A stretch of DNA of 64,000 nt from Tenacibaculum jejuense (GCF_900198195.1 NZ_LT899436.1:4492001-4556000), one strand, 5' to 3'. Shown: positions 44,591 to 54,612, counted from the first letter of the stretch. Notes: a model not told the origin generated them from the sequence alone. Translations and numbers: made by a program.

Positions 44591-45944
44591 GAAGCTAGCA
44601 CAAAAAAGTTTTCTTTTAAAAGACCCTAAAACACTATTATTATTTGTGGCAGTATCATTATGCTTTAAAAATACACATAGTATTGGTTTACTATTATTTG
44701 GTGTTATTACTTGTTTTGAAGTATATCAGTTATTTAGGAATAAAATTTCTAATCAATATTTCTTTACTATTTATTTCTATCTATTAATATACGCCAGTAT
44801 TTTTTACGATAGCATTCATAAGATCATTTTATGCATTTTGCTCTTATTTTTTTTAAAATTAATAGTGAACAGAAAAATAAAAAGTCGTATCCCAAAAAAG
44901 TTGAATGAGTATCTATTTTTAATGATTTTTATTTTAATAACTCTCAATCATCTTATTTTTCCTCCTTACTTAAAGGGTTTGGATATATTTATCTATTTTC
45001 TATTAATCCCGCTGTTGTTCTTAGGAATAAAAAAATTACACTTTAAAATCTGTATAATCACATCATTAAAAGTATATATCACCTCTGTATTTATTGCATC
45101 GGTATTGCTATTCATTATTAATATTTTTCAAAGAAAGTTAATGAGCAGTGTTCATACTTTTTTCTCTGAACCTATTGGACTATCTCATGTATATATGGGT
45201 GTCTTTTTAGGTACCTCTAATATGTTTTTGCTTTACCTTAACTCTAAAAAAAAATCGTTTATCAGCCCTATAACAGATAGTATATTTTTTATGTTTAATA
45301 CTGCATTAATGGCTTATATTGGATCAAGATTAGCTCTTTTAACTTCGTGTTTTATCCTATTACTATTCATTTATCAGAAAATTAAAATAAAACCAATAAA
45401 AAAGATAACTATTATTTTTGTGTTAACAGTTATCTTTATTTTTTTAGCCTCAGAAAACTCAAGATTTAAAAGAGGAACACAAGAAATTTCAGCACTTTAC
45501 ACTGCTGTTAAAACCGAAAACAAACAAAACTTAATTGATAATTCTTGGAAAAACATGTATCTAAGATACCTTGCATATGATTATACCTTCAAAGAATTAA
45601 AAACATCCTGGTTTCTTGGCATAGGCATGCAGAATGTAGAAAAAAAAATCAGTGAAAAAATAATAGCGGATGGATATAAATATTTTCAAGGAATTAATAC
45701 ACATAATCAATACCTTCATTTTTTTATAGGAATGGGAATTTTAGGATTCTTATTTTTTATTTTTTTTATTTTCTTTTTACTAAAGAATAAAGAGATAAAC
45801 ATTTATTTTATTTTATTTTTTTGTTTTATAATGCTTACAGAATCTGTATTAGTAAGAGGTAAAGGAATTTTATTATTTAGTTTTTTCGCCTTACTTTTTT
45901 TAAATAAAAAATTTGTAAATGACAAAGATTGTTCACATTGCTAG
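44583..45944 (+). CDS. O-antigen ligase family protein (Wzy candidate B)
   Basis: A 453-residue protein with 10-11 membrane helices. The periplasmic loop (ENKQNLIDNSWKNMYLRYLAYDYTFKELKTSWFLGIGMQNVEK and NTHNQYLHFFIGMG) fits the Wzy_C/WaaL family. I choose ATG 44583 (8-nt overlap); ATG 44553 would overlap by 38 nt and add 10 residues. With candidate A it makes two ligase-like proteins; one may be the polymerase, the other a ligase. Confidence 0.8.
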   Translation: MDKKLAQKSFLLKDPKTLLLFVAVSLCFKNTHSIGLLLFGVITCFEVYQLFRNKISNQYFFTIYFYLLIYASIFYDSIHKIILCILLLFFLKLIVNRKIKSRIPKKLNEYLFLMIFILITLNHLIFPPYLKGLDIFIYFLLIPLLFLGIKKLHFKICIITSLKVYITSVFIASVLLFIINIFQRKLMSSVHTFFSEPIGLSHVYMGVFLGTSNMFLLYLNSKKKSFISPITDSIFFMFNTALMAYIGSRLALLTSCFILLLFIYQKIKIKPIKKITIIFVLTVIFIFLASENSRFKRGTQEISALYTAVKTENKQNLIDNSWKNMYLRYLAYDYTFKELKTSWFLGIGMQNVEKKISEKIIADGYKYFQGINTHNQYLHFFIGMGILGFLFFIFFIFFLLKNKEINIYFILFFCFIMLTESVLVRGKGILLFSFFALLFLNKKFVNDKDCSHC

Positions 45945-47028
45945 ACCAGTTGCAGGTGTAGGTATTTACATCAATTTACTTTATAAATACATTGATCATA
46001 TAACATTTAATAATATTTTATTATGTAATGAAAAAGATCAAATTATTGATATAAAAAGTTTAACCAATAAGTCTATTAAAACCTATCATGTTAATTTAAA
46101 AAGAGAAATTAATATTATCAATGACTATAAATGTCTTATTGATATCATTAAACATTTGAAAAAGATAAAACCTAATGTTATTCATTGCCATAGTGCAAAA
46201 GCCGGAATATTAGGTAGAATAGCTGGTGCTTATTTAGGTATTCCAACATTGTATACTCCTCATGCCTATTCTTATTTAAGTGCCACCACAAAAAAGAAAC
46301 AAAAAAAATTTAAACGAATAGAGCAGCTTTTTAATCTATTTCCAGCAAAAACACTAGCTTGTTCTACATCAGAATATAATAGAACTATAAACGACTTAAA
46401 ATTTAATGCTAAAAAGGCTTTGTTGTGGAATAATGCTATAGAAAATAATTTTAATCTACAGGCTTTTGAAGATAAACTTCCTTCAAATTTTATTTGTTCA
46501 ATAGGTCGTCCGTCGTATCAAAAAAACACTCAATTACTAATTCATAGCTTTTTTGAGTTAAAAAAACGGATTCCTAACATTCATCTTGTTATTTTGGGAG
46601 CAGGTCATTTTTCACCAGAACTGGAAGCCGTTAATTATTTAATTCAAAAATTAAACCTTAACGAAAGTATAACAATTATACCTTGGTTAGAAAGAGCCAA
46701 AACATTGTACATTTTAAAATTAGCTAAACTCTATATATCTACTTCAAGATATGAAGGATTACCTTATGCAGTTATAGAAGCTATTGCTTTATCTAAAGCA
46801 TGTGTAGTTACAAATGTTGATGGTCATAAAGATCTTATAGAGGATAAAGTAAATGGTTTTCTAGTAAATGAGAATCCTTTAGAGATTTCTAAAAAAATCG
46901 TTGAAATTTTACTTAATAATAACTTAAGGGAATCTATGGAAAATGCCTCGAAAAAAATTTATGAACAGAAATTTAATATTAACAAGAATATTTCTCTTTT
47001 AGAAAAAATATATTTGCAACAGTTATAA
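45919..47028 (+). CDS. Family 4 glycosyltransferase
   Basis: A 369-residue GT-B enzyme: HIARPVAGVGIYI, VIHCHSAKAGILGRIAGAYLGIPTLYTPHAYS and the donor site SRYEGLPYAVIEAIALSKACVVTNVDGHKDLI. The first sequence is typical of WcaL/EpsD-like transferases that act early on a lipid-linked sugar. It overlaps the ligase-like gene by 26 nt and precedes the phosphoglycosyltransferase. Confidence 0.93.
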   Translation: MTKIVHIARPVAGVGIYINLLYKYIDHITFNNILLCNEKDQIIDIKSLTNKSIKTYHVNLKREINIINDYKCLIDIIKHLKKIKPNVIHCHSAKAGILGRIAGAYLGIPTLYTPHAYSYLSATTKKKQKKFKRIEQLFNLFPAKTLACSTSEYNRTINDLKFNAKKALLWNNAIENNFNLQAFEDKLPSNFICSIGRPSYQKNTQLLIHSFFELKKRIPNIHLVILGAGHFSPELEAVNYLIQKLNLNESITIIPWLERAKTLYILKLAKLYISTSRYEGLPYAVIEAIALSKACVVTNVDGHKDLIEDKVNGFLVNENPLEISKKIVEILLNNNLRESMENASKKIYEQKFNINKNISLLEKIYLQQL

Positions 47029-47035
47029 GTTAATT

Positions 47036-48391
47036 TTGAAAAAAAGATATTCAACATACATTCCCTATCTATTATTGATAATAGATTTGTTTTTGATAAA
47101 TTTATCTTTGATTATTCTTAAAGACAAAGAGTATTTAATTACTAATTTTTTAGTTTACATTAATTTATTTTGGATAATAGCTTCGTTAACTTCAGGTTTT
47201 TATAAAATTTACAGACATCACAACTACTTTAAAATTTTATCACGATTAACAGGTCAATTATTACTCTTTATTTTAGGGTTTTTCTCATATTTTAGTTTAT
47301 TTAGGGAAGGAGAGATAGTACATAACCAAACTAAGGTATTAGTTACAATTATAGTAATCATTAGTATTGTTCGTATTTTATTCTTCTATTTATTAAAAAA
47401 ATATAGAAGCTATGGGAAAAATTATAGAAAAGTTATAGTATTGGGGTTTGATGAATCTACTATTAAGTTAGCAGAGATGTTAAAAAAGGAAAAAGAATTA
47501 GGGTATCAATTTCTTGGTTTTTTCACTAATAAGAAGATTGAAACTAACGATACTTTAGGTACTTTAAAACAATATGAAAATTATGTTTTAAGTAACAATA
47601 TTGATGAAATTTACTGTTCATTAACAGAATTGAAAAGCAAACAAATAAAAAAAATTAAGCAATTTGCAATTCGCCACAAAAGAATAGTAAAATTAATACC
47701 CAATGCTAATGAACTTTATAACAAGAATATCACTACAGAATTTTATGGAGATTCACTGGTAATTTTAAATGTTAAAAAACTACCTTTCGATTTAATTGAG
47801 AATAGAATCATCAAGCGTATTTTCGATATTCTTTTTTCTTCATTTGTTTGTTTGTTTATTATTTCTTGGCTATACCCAATATTATGGATATTAATCAAAA
47901 TTGAATCTAGAGGCCCTGCAATATTTAAACAAGGACGTGAAGGGTTTAACGGAGATGAATTTGTGTGTTATAAATTCAGATCTATGTATGTAAACAAACA
48001 AGCGAACAAAGTTCACGCTACAAAAAATGACAGTAGAATTACTCCCATAGGTGCATTTTTAAGAAAAACAAGCTTAGATGAAATTCCTCAGTTTTTTAAT
48101 GTATTACTAGGAAATATGAGTGTCGTTGGACCTCGACCACATTTAGAAAGTTTAGCTCTTGAATATCAAAAAGATGTTGATAATTATTTAGAACGACACG
48201 CTGTGAAACCAGGTATAACTGGTTTAGCTCAAATCAGCGGTTATAGAGGCGAAATAAAAAAGAAATCAGATATTAAAAATAGAGTTCGATTAGATATTTT
48301 TTACATCGAAAATTGGTCGTTTATGTTAGATATAAAAATTGTTGTTAGTACCGTATTAAACGTTTTTAAGGGCGATGAAAATGCTTATTAA
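47036..48391 (+). CDS. Polyprenyl phosphoglycosyltransferase (WcaJ-type)
   Basis: A 451-residue enzyme that starts the repeat unit by adding a sugar-1-phosphate to undecaprenyl phosphate. Four N-terminal helices, a CoA-binding-like middle (KVIVLGFDESTIKLAEML) and the C-terminal catalytic domain with ILWILIKIESRGPAIFKQGREG, KFRSM, RKTSLDEIPQFFNVLLGNMSVVGPRPH. No ATG fits; TTG at 47036 is the probable start. It shares TAATG with the next gene. Confidence 0.94.
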   Translation: MKKRYSTYIPYLLLIIDLFLINLSLIILKDKEYLITNFLVYINLFWIIASLTSGFYKIYRHHNYFKILSRLTGQLLLFILGFFSYFSLFREGEIVHNQTKVLVTIIVIISIVRILFFYLLKKYRSYGKNYRKVIVLGFDESTIKLAEMLKKEKELGYQFLGFFTNKKIETNDTLGTLKQYENYVLSNNIDEIYCSLTELKSKQIKKIKQFAIRHKRIVKLIPNANELYNKNITTEFYGDSLVILNVKKLPFDLIENRIIKRIFDILFSSFVCLFIISWLYPILWILIKIESRGPAIFKQGREGFNGDEFVCYKFRSMYVNKQANKVHATKNDSRITPIGAFLRKTSLDEIPQFFNVLLGNMSVVGPRPHLESLALEYQKDVDNYLERHAVKPGITGLAQISGYRGEIKKKSDIKNRVRLDIFYIENWSFMLDIKIVVSTVLNVFKGDENAY

Positions 48392-49146
48392 TGGATAATT
48401 ATACCAACATAACAGCGTGCATTGTATTATATAATGAGAATATTAATGATTTAGAAAATGCTGTTCATTCCTTTTTAAATATTTCTAATTTTACAAAACA
48501 CCTTTTTTTAGTAGACAATTCACCTCAACAGAACTTACCTCTGGAACTAAAAAATCACCCCGATATTACTTATGTTTTTAACAATAAAAACTTAGGTTTT
48601 GCTAAGGCTCAAAATCTTGTGTTAGATAAAATAAAGGATTCTAAATATCATTTAGTTTTAAATCCAGATGTAACTTTTAAACCTAATATTATACAGCAAC
48701 TAATTGAAACATTAAAAAACAAAACTAATGTAGCTGTAATTACTCCTAAAATTCAATTTCCAAACGGAAAACACCAATATAACGTTAGGAAGTATCCTAC
48801 TTTTTTCGATTTAATAATTAGAAAACTAAATATTTTTAAGAGTAGAATTCATGAACAAGAATACAGAAATAAAGATTTGAATCAACCTTTTTATCCCGAA
48901 GCTATTCATGGCGCTTTCATGTTATTTAAATCTGAAGACTTCATTAGTTTAAATGGTTTTGACGAACGTTATTTCTTGTATATGGAAGATATAGATATCT
49001 GTAAAAAAATAGACCTCTTAGAAAAAAAGAAATACTACGATCCAAGTGTTCAAATCACTCATGTTTTACAAAAAGAATCCTCTAAAAAAATTAAATTATT
49101 TCTTTGGCATTTATCTTCTGCTTTTAAGTATTTCGTAAAGTGGTAA
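48391..49146 (+). CDS. Family 2 glycosyltransferase (rhamnosyltransferase-like)
   Basis: A 251-residue GT-A enzyme: ACIVLYNENINDLENAVHSF, LVDNSPQQN, KNLGFAKAQNLVLD, LNPDVTFKPN (DXD), then AIHGAFMLFKSEDFISLNGFDERYFLYMEDIDICKK. It resembles WbbL-like rhamnosyltransferases; the donor is unproven. Last gene of the cluster, with a 1-nt overlap to the preceding one. Confidence 0.92.
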   Translation: MDNYTNITACIVLYNENINDLENAVHSFLNISNFTKHLFLVDNSPQQNLPLELKNHPDITYVFNNKNLGFAKAQNLVLDKIKDSKYHLVLNPDVTFKPNIIQQLIETLKNKTNVAVITPKIQFPNGKHQYNVRKYPTFFDLIIRKLNIFKSRIHEQEYRNKDLNQPFYPEAIHGAFMLFKSEDFISLNGFDERYFLYMEDIDICKKIDLLEKKKYYDPSVQITHVLQKESSKKIKLFLWHLSSAFKYFVKW

Positions 49147-49150
49147 TACC

Positions 49151-49158
49151 TATATTTG
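49151..49158 (+). promoter_or_regulatory. -7 element of purD
   Basis: TATATTTG, an exact TAnnTTTG, 24 nt before the purD ATG. It overlaps a TTG that could otherwise be mistaken for the start. Confidence 0.5.
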
Positions 49159-49182
49159 CAGCCAAATAACAACACAACACAC

Positions 49183-50454
49183 ATGAATATTTTAGTTTTA
49201 GGTTCCGGAGGTAGAGAACATGCATTCACTTACAAACTATCTCAAAGTAAAAAAGTTAACCAAGTTTTTGTAGCTCCTGGAAATGCAGGAACAGATAAAA
49301 TTGCTAAAAATTTAAGTATTAATCCAACAGATTTTAATGCCGTTAAAACAGCTGTTTTAGAACATGAAATTAACATGGTTGTTGTGGGTCCAGAAGCTCC
49401 TTTAGTTGAAGGAGTTCATGATTTCTTTTTAGCAGACGATCAACTAAAAAACATTCCTGTAATCGGACCTAAAAAAGATGGTGCTTTGCTAGAAGGAAGT
49501 AAAGATTTCTCTAAACAATTTATGGAGAAACACAATATTCCTACTGCAAAATATCAGTCATTTACTCAAGATTCTTTAGAAGACGGATATGCTTTTTTAG
49601 AAACCTTAAATCCTCCTTTTGTTTTAAAAGCTGATGGTTTAGCTGCTGGAAAAGGAGTTCTAATTTTAGATCATATTGAAGAAGCTAAAACTGAGTTAAA
49701 AGAAATGTTAACCAATCAAAAATTTGGAGATGCTTCTGCTACAGTAGTTATCGAAGAATTCTTGAAAGGAATTGAACTTTCTGTTTTTGTACTTACCGAT
49801 GGAAAAAGCTATAAAGTTTTACCTTCTGCTAAAGACTATAAAAGAATTGGTGAAGGAGACACCGGATTAAATACTGGTGGAATGGGAGCAATTTCACCTG
49901 TACCTTTTGCTGATACTGATTTTCTTACTAAAGTTGAAGATCGAATTATAAAACCAACTGTTGATGGTTTACAAAAAGAAGGAATCGATTATAGAGGATT
50001 TATCTTTATTGGTTTAATGAATGTAGCTGGAGATCCTTTTGTTATTGAATACAATGTAAGAATGGGTGATCCTGAAACTGAAGTGGTTTTGCCTAGAATC
50101 AATTCTGACTTATTTGATTTATTTGAAGGAGTTGCCAACCAAAATTTACATGAGAAAACTTATGAAGTAACTTCACAAACTGCGACTACAGTAATGTTAG
50201 TTTCTGGTGGATATCCTGAAGCATACGAAAAAGGAAAAGCAATTTCTGGTTTCGAAGGAATTGAAGATTCTATTGTTTTTCATGCTGGAACTAAAATAAC
50301 CGATACTAAGGTAGTAACAAACGGTGGAAGAGTTATGGCAATAACATCTTTTGGTGATACTATTAAAGACGCTTTAGCTAAGTCTTATAAAAATATCGAC
50401 AAGATTTCATTTGAGAAAATGAACTACAGAAAAGATATTGGATTCGATTTATAA
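49183..50454 (+). CDS. purD: Phosphoribosylamine--glycine ligase
   Basis: A 423-residue ATP-grasp enzyme of purine synthesis joining phosphoribosylamine and glycine. It begins MNILVLGSGGREHAFTYKLSQS, and has the AGNAGTDKIAKNL, PPFVLKADGLAAGKGVLI and FIEYNVRMGDPETEVVLPR motifs. I start at ATG 49183; a TTG at 49156 that would add 9 residues lies in the promoter. No other purine genes are adjacent. Confidence 0.96.
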   Translation: MNILVLGSGGREHAFTYKLSQSKKVNQVFVAPGNAGTDKIAKNLSINPTDFNAVKTAVLEHEINMVVVGPEAPLVEGVHDFFLADDQLKNIPVIGPKKDGALLEGSKDFSKQFMEKHNIPTAKYQSFTQDSLEDGYAFLETLNPPFVLKADGLAAGKGVLILDHIEEAKTELKEMLTNQKFGDASATVVIEEFLKGIELSVFVLTDGKSYKVLPSAKDYKRIGEGDTGLNTGGMGAISPVPFADTDFLTKVEDRIIKPTVDGLQKEGIDYRGFIFIGLMNVAGDPFVIEYNVRMGDPETEVVLPRINSDLFDLFEGVANQNLHEKTYEVTSQTATTVMLVSGGYPEAYEKGKAISGFEGIEDSIVFHAGTKITDTKVVTNGGRVMAITSFGDTIKDALAKSYKNIDKISFEKMNYRKDIGFDL

Positions 50455-50480
50455 AAATTTTTAAACCTAAAAGAGTTATT

Positions 50481-50566
50481 GTACCAAAGGTGGGACTCGA
50501 ACCCACACGCTCTAATGAGCATCGGATTTTGAATCCGACGTGTCTACCAATTCCACCACTTTGGCA
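50481..50566 (-). tRNA. tRNA-Leu(CAA)
   Basis: The minus strand folds as an 86-nt tRNA: acceptor TGCCAAA/TTTGGTA, anticodon stem TCGGA/TCCGA with loop TTCAAAA (anticodon CAA), long variable arm (TGCTC..GAGCG) typical of Leu, and T-arm GTGGG/CCCAC around TTCGAGT. The 3' CCA is not encoded. It lies convergent between purD and prs. Confidence 0.95.
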
Positions 50567-50638
50567 ATAATAGGCTGCAAATCTAAATATTTTTTATTGA
50601 ATTCGAATAAATCTCTTTATTACTGTTCAAAATAATTT

Positions 50639-50646
50639 TACTTTTG
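50639..50646 (+). promoter_or_regulatory. -7 element of prs
   Basis: TACTTTTG, an exact TAnnTTTG, 30 nt before the prs ATG. Confidence 0.45.
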
Positions 50647-50676
50647 CGCAAACACAACAATAAACACAACTGATAA

Positions 50677-51618
50677 ATGTCTTATAGTCAACTTACTCCT
50701 AAATTGTTTGCATGCAGACAAAGTATGGAGCTAGCAAAAAAAATAGCAAAAGAATATGGCGAAGAGCTAGGTAATGTTAAAATTACACCTTTTAGCGATG
50801 GTGAATTTCAACCTGCTTTTGAAGAATCAGTAAGAGGAAGAAGGGTTTTTATTATTGGATCTACTTTCCCTACTGCTGATAATTTAATGGAAATGCTGTT
50901 AATGTTAGATGCTGCTAAACGTGCATCTGCAAGACATATTACTGCTGTTATGCCTTACTTCGGATGGGCAAGACAAGATAGAAAAGATAAGCCTAGAGTA
51001 GCAATCGGTGCGAAATTAGTTGCTAATCTTTTACAAGCTGCTGGAGCAACTCGTATTATGACAATGGATTTACACGCAGATCAAATCCAAGGCTTTTTCG
51101 AAAAACCAGTAGACCACCTATATGCTTCTACAATTTTTATGCAGTACATTGAAAGTTTACAACTTGAAAATGTAACTATAGCGTCTCCAGATATGGGAGG
51201 TTCTAAAAGAGCATATGCATATTCTAAATACTTAGCAAGTGATGTTGTAATTTGTTACAAACAAAGAAAAAAAGCTAATGTTATTGAGCATATGGAGTTA
51301 ATTGGTGAAGTAGAAGGTAAAAATGTAATTCTAGTTGATGATATGATCGATACTGGAGGAACTTTAACTAGAGCTGCTGATTTAATGGTAGAAAGAGGTG
51401 CAAAATCTGTAAGAGCAATTTGTACACATCCAATACTTTCTGGTGATGCTTATGAGAAAATTCAGAACTCTAAATTAACAGAGTTAATTGTCTCAGATAC
51501 AATTCCTTTAAAAAAGGATATTTCTAAAATAAAAGTTGTATCTTGCGCGCCCTTATTCGCTGATGTTATGCACAAAGTGCAAGAAAATACATCAATAAGC
51601 GATAAGTTTTTAATGTAA
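50677..51618 (+). CDS. prs: Ribose-phosphate pyrophosphokinase
   Basis: A 313-residue enzyme making PRPP, the precursor of purines, pyrimidines, His and Trp, from ribose 5-phosphate and ATP. Visible motifs: FSDGEFQPAFEESVRGRRVFI, MPYFGWARQDRKDKPR, TMDLHADQIQGFF and the PRPP loop VILVDDMIDTGGTL. The L25 gene begins 22 nt downstream and the two are probably one operon. Confidence 0.97.
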   Translation: MSYSQLTPKLFACRQSMELAKKIAKEYGEELGNVKITPFSDGEFQPAFEESVRGRRVFIIGSTFPTADNLMEMLLMLDAAKRASARHITAVMPYFGWARQDRKDKPRVAIGAKLVANLLQAAGATRIMTMDLHADQIQGFFEKPVDHLYASTIFMQYIESLQLENVTIASPDMGGSKRAYAYSKYLASDVVICYKQRKKANVIEHMELIGEVEGKNVILVDDMIDTGGTLTRAADLMVERGAKSVRAICTHPILSGDAYEKIQNSKLTELIVSDTIPLKKDISKIKVVSCAPLFADVMHKVQENTSISDKFLM

Positions 51619-51640
51619 ATTTTTTAAATAAATATAAGTA

Positions 51641-52216
51641 ATGCAATCGATTACAATCAACGGATCTCAAAGAGAAAGCGTAGGTAAAAAAGCAACTAAA
51701 GCCCTACGTAATGCTGGAAAGGTTCCTTGCGTATTATACGGAGGAGATAAGCCTGTTCACTTTTCAGCTGAAGAAAAAGCGTTCAAAAGTTTAGTATACA
51801 CTCCAAACGTATATACTGCTTCGATTGAAGTGGACGGTAACACTTACGCTGCTGTTTTACAAGACATTCAGTTTCACCCTGTAACTGACAAAATCTTACA
51901 CATTGATTTCTATCAATTATTTGAAGATAAGCCAGTAACTATGGAAATTCCTGTTAAATTAGTAGGTAATTCTAAAGGGGTTATGATTGGTGGTGCTTTA
52001 CGTCACAATATGCGTAAAGTAAAAGTTAAAGCTCTGCCAGCTAACTTACCAGATTTTATTGAAGCTGATATTACTGAGTTAGAAATTGGTAATAAACTTT
52101 ATATTACTGAATTAGCAAGTGAGAACTTTACTTTCTTACACCCAGATAATACTGTGGTTGCTCAAGTACGTATGTCTCGTAATGCTGCTAAAGCTGCTGC
52201 TGAAGCTGAAGGATAA
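51641..52216 (+). CDS. rplY: Ribosomal protein L25 (CTC form)
   Basis: A 191-residue protein of the long L25/CTC class binding 5S r[34 protein letters not shown] is the L25 core; [21 protein letters not shown] and [18 protein letters not shown] belong to the added beta domain. The Ala-rich end ([11 protein letters not shown]) is short. Follows prs and ends at a strong terminator. Confidence 0.95.
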   Translation: MQSITINGSQRESVGKKATKALRNAGKVPCVLYGGDKPVHFSAEEKAFKSLVYTPNVYTASIEVDGNTYAAVLQDIQFHPVTDKILHIDFYQLFEDKPVTMEIPVKLVGNSKGVMIGGALRHNMRKVKVKALPANLPDFIEADITELEIGNKLYITELASENFTFLHPDNTVVAQVRMSRNAAKAAAEAEG

Positions 52217-52241
52217 GAATTTTTATTATTCTATATAAAAC

Positions 52242-52272
52242 AAAAGACCGACAAATTTGTCGGTCTTTTTTT
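52242..52272. terminator. Terminator after the L25 gene
   Basis: AAAAGACCGAC/GTCGGTCTTTT around AAATTT, with T-runs on both strands. Confidence 0.9.
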
Positions 52273-52305
52273 GATTCAAACAATTTACAGATGAAGTTTT
52301 TGGTC

Positions 52306-52692
52306 TTATTTCTTCATTGCATTTTCAATAACTTTCATGGTCTCATTAGCTTTCGCTAATTTTGCCCATTTTAAGGCTGTTAATCCCCTATTCGATCTTG
52401 CTTTCAATTTAGCTCCATTATCAATTAATAATTTTGCAATTTTTGCTTTGTTATAACGAGCTGCAAACATTAATGGAGTTAATCCTGTAGACTTTTTATT
52501 AATGTCTTCTCCACTATTTATCATAGCTTCTACTGCTTTGTAATTCCCTTCTTTAATTAACTTACAAAAAGTAGTTACGTCGTCATAAGCTAAAACAGTA
52601 ATATTCTCATAATCTGTTAATTCTGTTGCATTAACAGTAGTCGTTGAAAGAGCACAAAAGGCTAAGGCGATGGTTAAAATGATTTTTTTCAT
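52306..52692 (-). CDS. Small secreted ankyrin-repeat protein
   Basis: A 128-residue protein with a signal peptide (MKKIILTIALAFCALSTTTVNA). About three ankyrin repeats follow (DVTTFCKLIKEGNYKAVEAMINSGEDIN, GLTPLMFAARYNKAKIAKLLIDNGAKL, GLTALKWAKLAKANETMKVIENA). It may bind proteins in the periplasm. It stands alone. Confidence 0.85.
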   Translation of the reverse strand: MKKIILTIALAFCALSTTTVNATELTDYENITVLAYDDVTTFCKLIKEGNYKAVEAMINSGEDINKKSTGLTPLMFAARYNKAKIAKLLIDNGAKLKARSNRGLTALKWAKLAKANETMKVIENAMKK

Positions 52693-52934
52693 AATTCAAT
52701 ATTAATTAGTAGATATTTACTTACAAGACACAGAAAAAACTAAATCGTTTCACCATAACAGCTTAATTAACAAAACAATAACTTTAATAAGATTTCTTTA
52801 ACATTTATTAAAATCATACTAAAATCTATACTAATTCTTTAAAAACTTAAAAAAAACACAGGTAAAAGACTCAATCTGTTAAAATTTTCAAAAAAAAATA
52901 ATAAATTCACAATCAGTAATCTAAATCAAAAATT

Positions 52935-53855
52935 ATGGGTAGAAAATCATTTTATCTCCTAGGTATTTTACTTACCATTATTATTGGAACTTACTTTAGT
53001 TATATTTTATGCTGCAATTCCGAAAGCCAAGATGAAAACACAACATCAAGTGAAATTGTAGCTACCAAAAAAGTATATAAAGAACCTACTTTATATCCGT
53101 TCTTAGCTAAAGATGCTATTAGCAACTTATCATTTTCGTCAAATGATAATTTCAATTTTGAAGCTTCAAACCTCAACTTTTTAAAACCAATTTCTACTAA
53201 TTTAGAAACTGAGATTGATAAATTAAAAGACTATTTAACTACAAATGATAGTAAATCTTTATCAATAACCGGATATTATACTCAAGATGAGGAAAACAAA
53301 TCTGCCTACCCTAATTTAGGTTTAGCGAGAGCAAACTCAATTAAGAACTTCTTAAGCTCCAAAGGTGTTTCATCTAAAATAATGAACACTTTTGGCGAAT
53401 TGAAACAAGATATGATTGCTGACTCGTTGCAAGTTTATCACGGTCCACTTGCTTTTTCTATTTCAGAATTAAAAGATAACTCTGAAGAAATGGATAAACT
53501 AGCTACATACATTAAAGAACATGCCATTGAATTACATTTTAAATCTGGACAATCTGAGATCAGCTTAAATTCAGAAGAAAGACAAGAAATTGCTGACATT
53601 GCAAAATATTTAGATAAAGTAGATGGAGCTACATGTATTATCACTGGGCATACCGATAATACTGGAGATGTGACTAAAAATGTGATTTTGGGTCAAAATA
53701 GAGCAAATTCAGTTAAAGAGTACCTTGTTAAAAATGCTGCTATTCCAGCGAATAAAATTATTGCAACCTCAAAAGGACAGTCAGAACCTATAGCAGATAA
53801 TAGTACTCCAGAAGGAAGAGCAAAAAACAGAAGAACAATAATAACAATTAAATAA
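52935..53855 (+). CDS. OmpA-like domain protein
   Basis: A 306-residue protein with an N-terminal hydrophobic segment (~residues 5-26, with two Cys). Residues ~75-185 look like a worn OmpA-like domain (TITGYYTQDEENKS, LGLARANSIKNFLSSKGVSS). The C-terminal OmpA domain (~195-306) is intact: ELHFKSGQSEI, ITGHTDNTGD, LGQNRANSVKEYL, SKGQSEPIADNSTPEGRAKNRR. It binds peptidoglycan. It is followed 11 nt later by a membrane HHH protein. Confidence 0.85.
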   Translation: MGRKSFYLLGILLTIIIGTYFSYILCCNSESQDENTTSSEIVATKKVYKEPTLYPFLAKDAISNLSFSSNDNFNFEASNLNFLKPISTNLETEIDKLKDYLTTNDSKSLSITGYYTQDEENKSAYPNLGLARANSIKNFLSSKGVSSKIMNTFGELKQDMIADSLQVYHGPLAFSISELKDNSEEMDKLATYIKEHAIELHFKSGQSEISLNSEERQEIADIAKYLDKVDGATCIITGHTDNTGDVTKNVILGQNRANSVKEYLVKNAAIPANKIIATSKGQSEPIADNSTPEGRAKNRRTIITIK

Positions 53856-53866
53856 ATAAGAAAATT

Positions 53867-54607
53867 ATGAGTCCATGCATTTACATTCCTATCATTGTTG
53901 GCCTAATATGCGCTATTTTGGGTTACTTATTAGGTAGACTTTTTAGAAGTTCAAACGATAATAGTAGCAACGATAATGATTCGATAATACTTGAATTAAG
54001 AAATAAGATTTCTCAATTAGAAGCTAATCTAGACGCTTGTAATAAAGCAAAATTAGCTTTACAGAATGATTTAGATGCGTGTCGTGAAAGCAAATCTGGA
54101 TTAAGTTCTGACTTAAAACTTGCTAGAGAAGCTAGCGCTAACTTGGGTGCAGCAGCATCTTTAGCTAAAAACTCTAATGATGATTCAGAATTAAAAGATA
54201 AAATCACAAAATTAGAAGCTGAATTAGATGCGTGTAATAAAGCAAAAGCTAACTTACAAACTGATTTAGAAGCTGCTAAAAACACCAATAACAACTTAAA
54301 TTTAATTCCATTTAATGCAGATGCCGCAAAAGCTGTATTTGGTAAAAAAATTAAACAAGACGATTTAAAGATTGTAGAAGGAATTGGACCAAAAATAGAA
54401 GGTTTATTCCATAATTTTGATATTAAAACCTGGAAAGCTTTAAGTGAAGCTTCAATCGAAAAATGCCAAGAAGTATTAAATAGCGGTGGTGAACGATACA
54501 GAATTCATAAGCCAGATACATGGCCACAACAAGCTAAACTTGCTTACGAAGGTAAATGGGAAGAATTACTGAAATGGCAAGATGAACTTGATGGTGGAAA
54601 GTTATAA
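53867..54607 (+). CDS. Membrane coiled-coil protein with HHH5 domain
   Basis: A 246-residue protein: one N-terminal helix (residues 4-24, IYIPIIVGLICAILGYLLGRLF), then a coiled coil with repeated blocks (KISQLEANLDACNKAKLALQNDLDA and KITKLEAELDACNKAKANLQTDLEA), then a C-terminal helix-hairpin-helix (DDLKIVEGIGPKIEGLFHNFDIKTWKAL). The HHH part is of the type found in several bacterial envelope proteins. It probably works with the OmpA-like protein. Confidence 0.82.
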   Translation: MSPCIYIPIIVGLICAILGYLLGRLFRSSNDNSSNDNDSIILELRNKISQLEANLDACNKAKLALQNDLDACRESKSGLSSDLKLAREASANLGAAASLAKNSNDDSELKDKITKLEAELDACNKAKANLQTDLEAAKNTNNNLNLIPFNADAAKAVFGKKIKQDDLKIVEGIGPKIEGLFHNFDIKTWKALSEASIEKCQEVLNSGGERYRIHKPDTWPQQAKLAYEGKWEELLKWQDELDGGKL

Positions 54608-54612
54608 AAATA

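Noticed and set aside
36485..49146. Polysaccharide cluster as an acquired island
   Set aside because: The genes are very A+T-rich, as is common for such clusters, but no integrase, tRNA junction or direct repeats are seen in the window.
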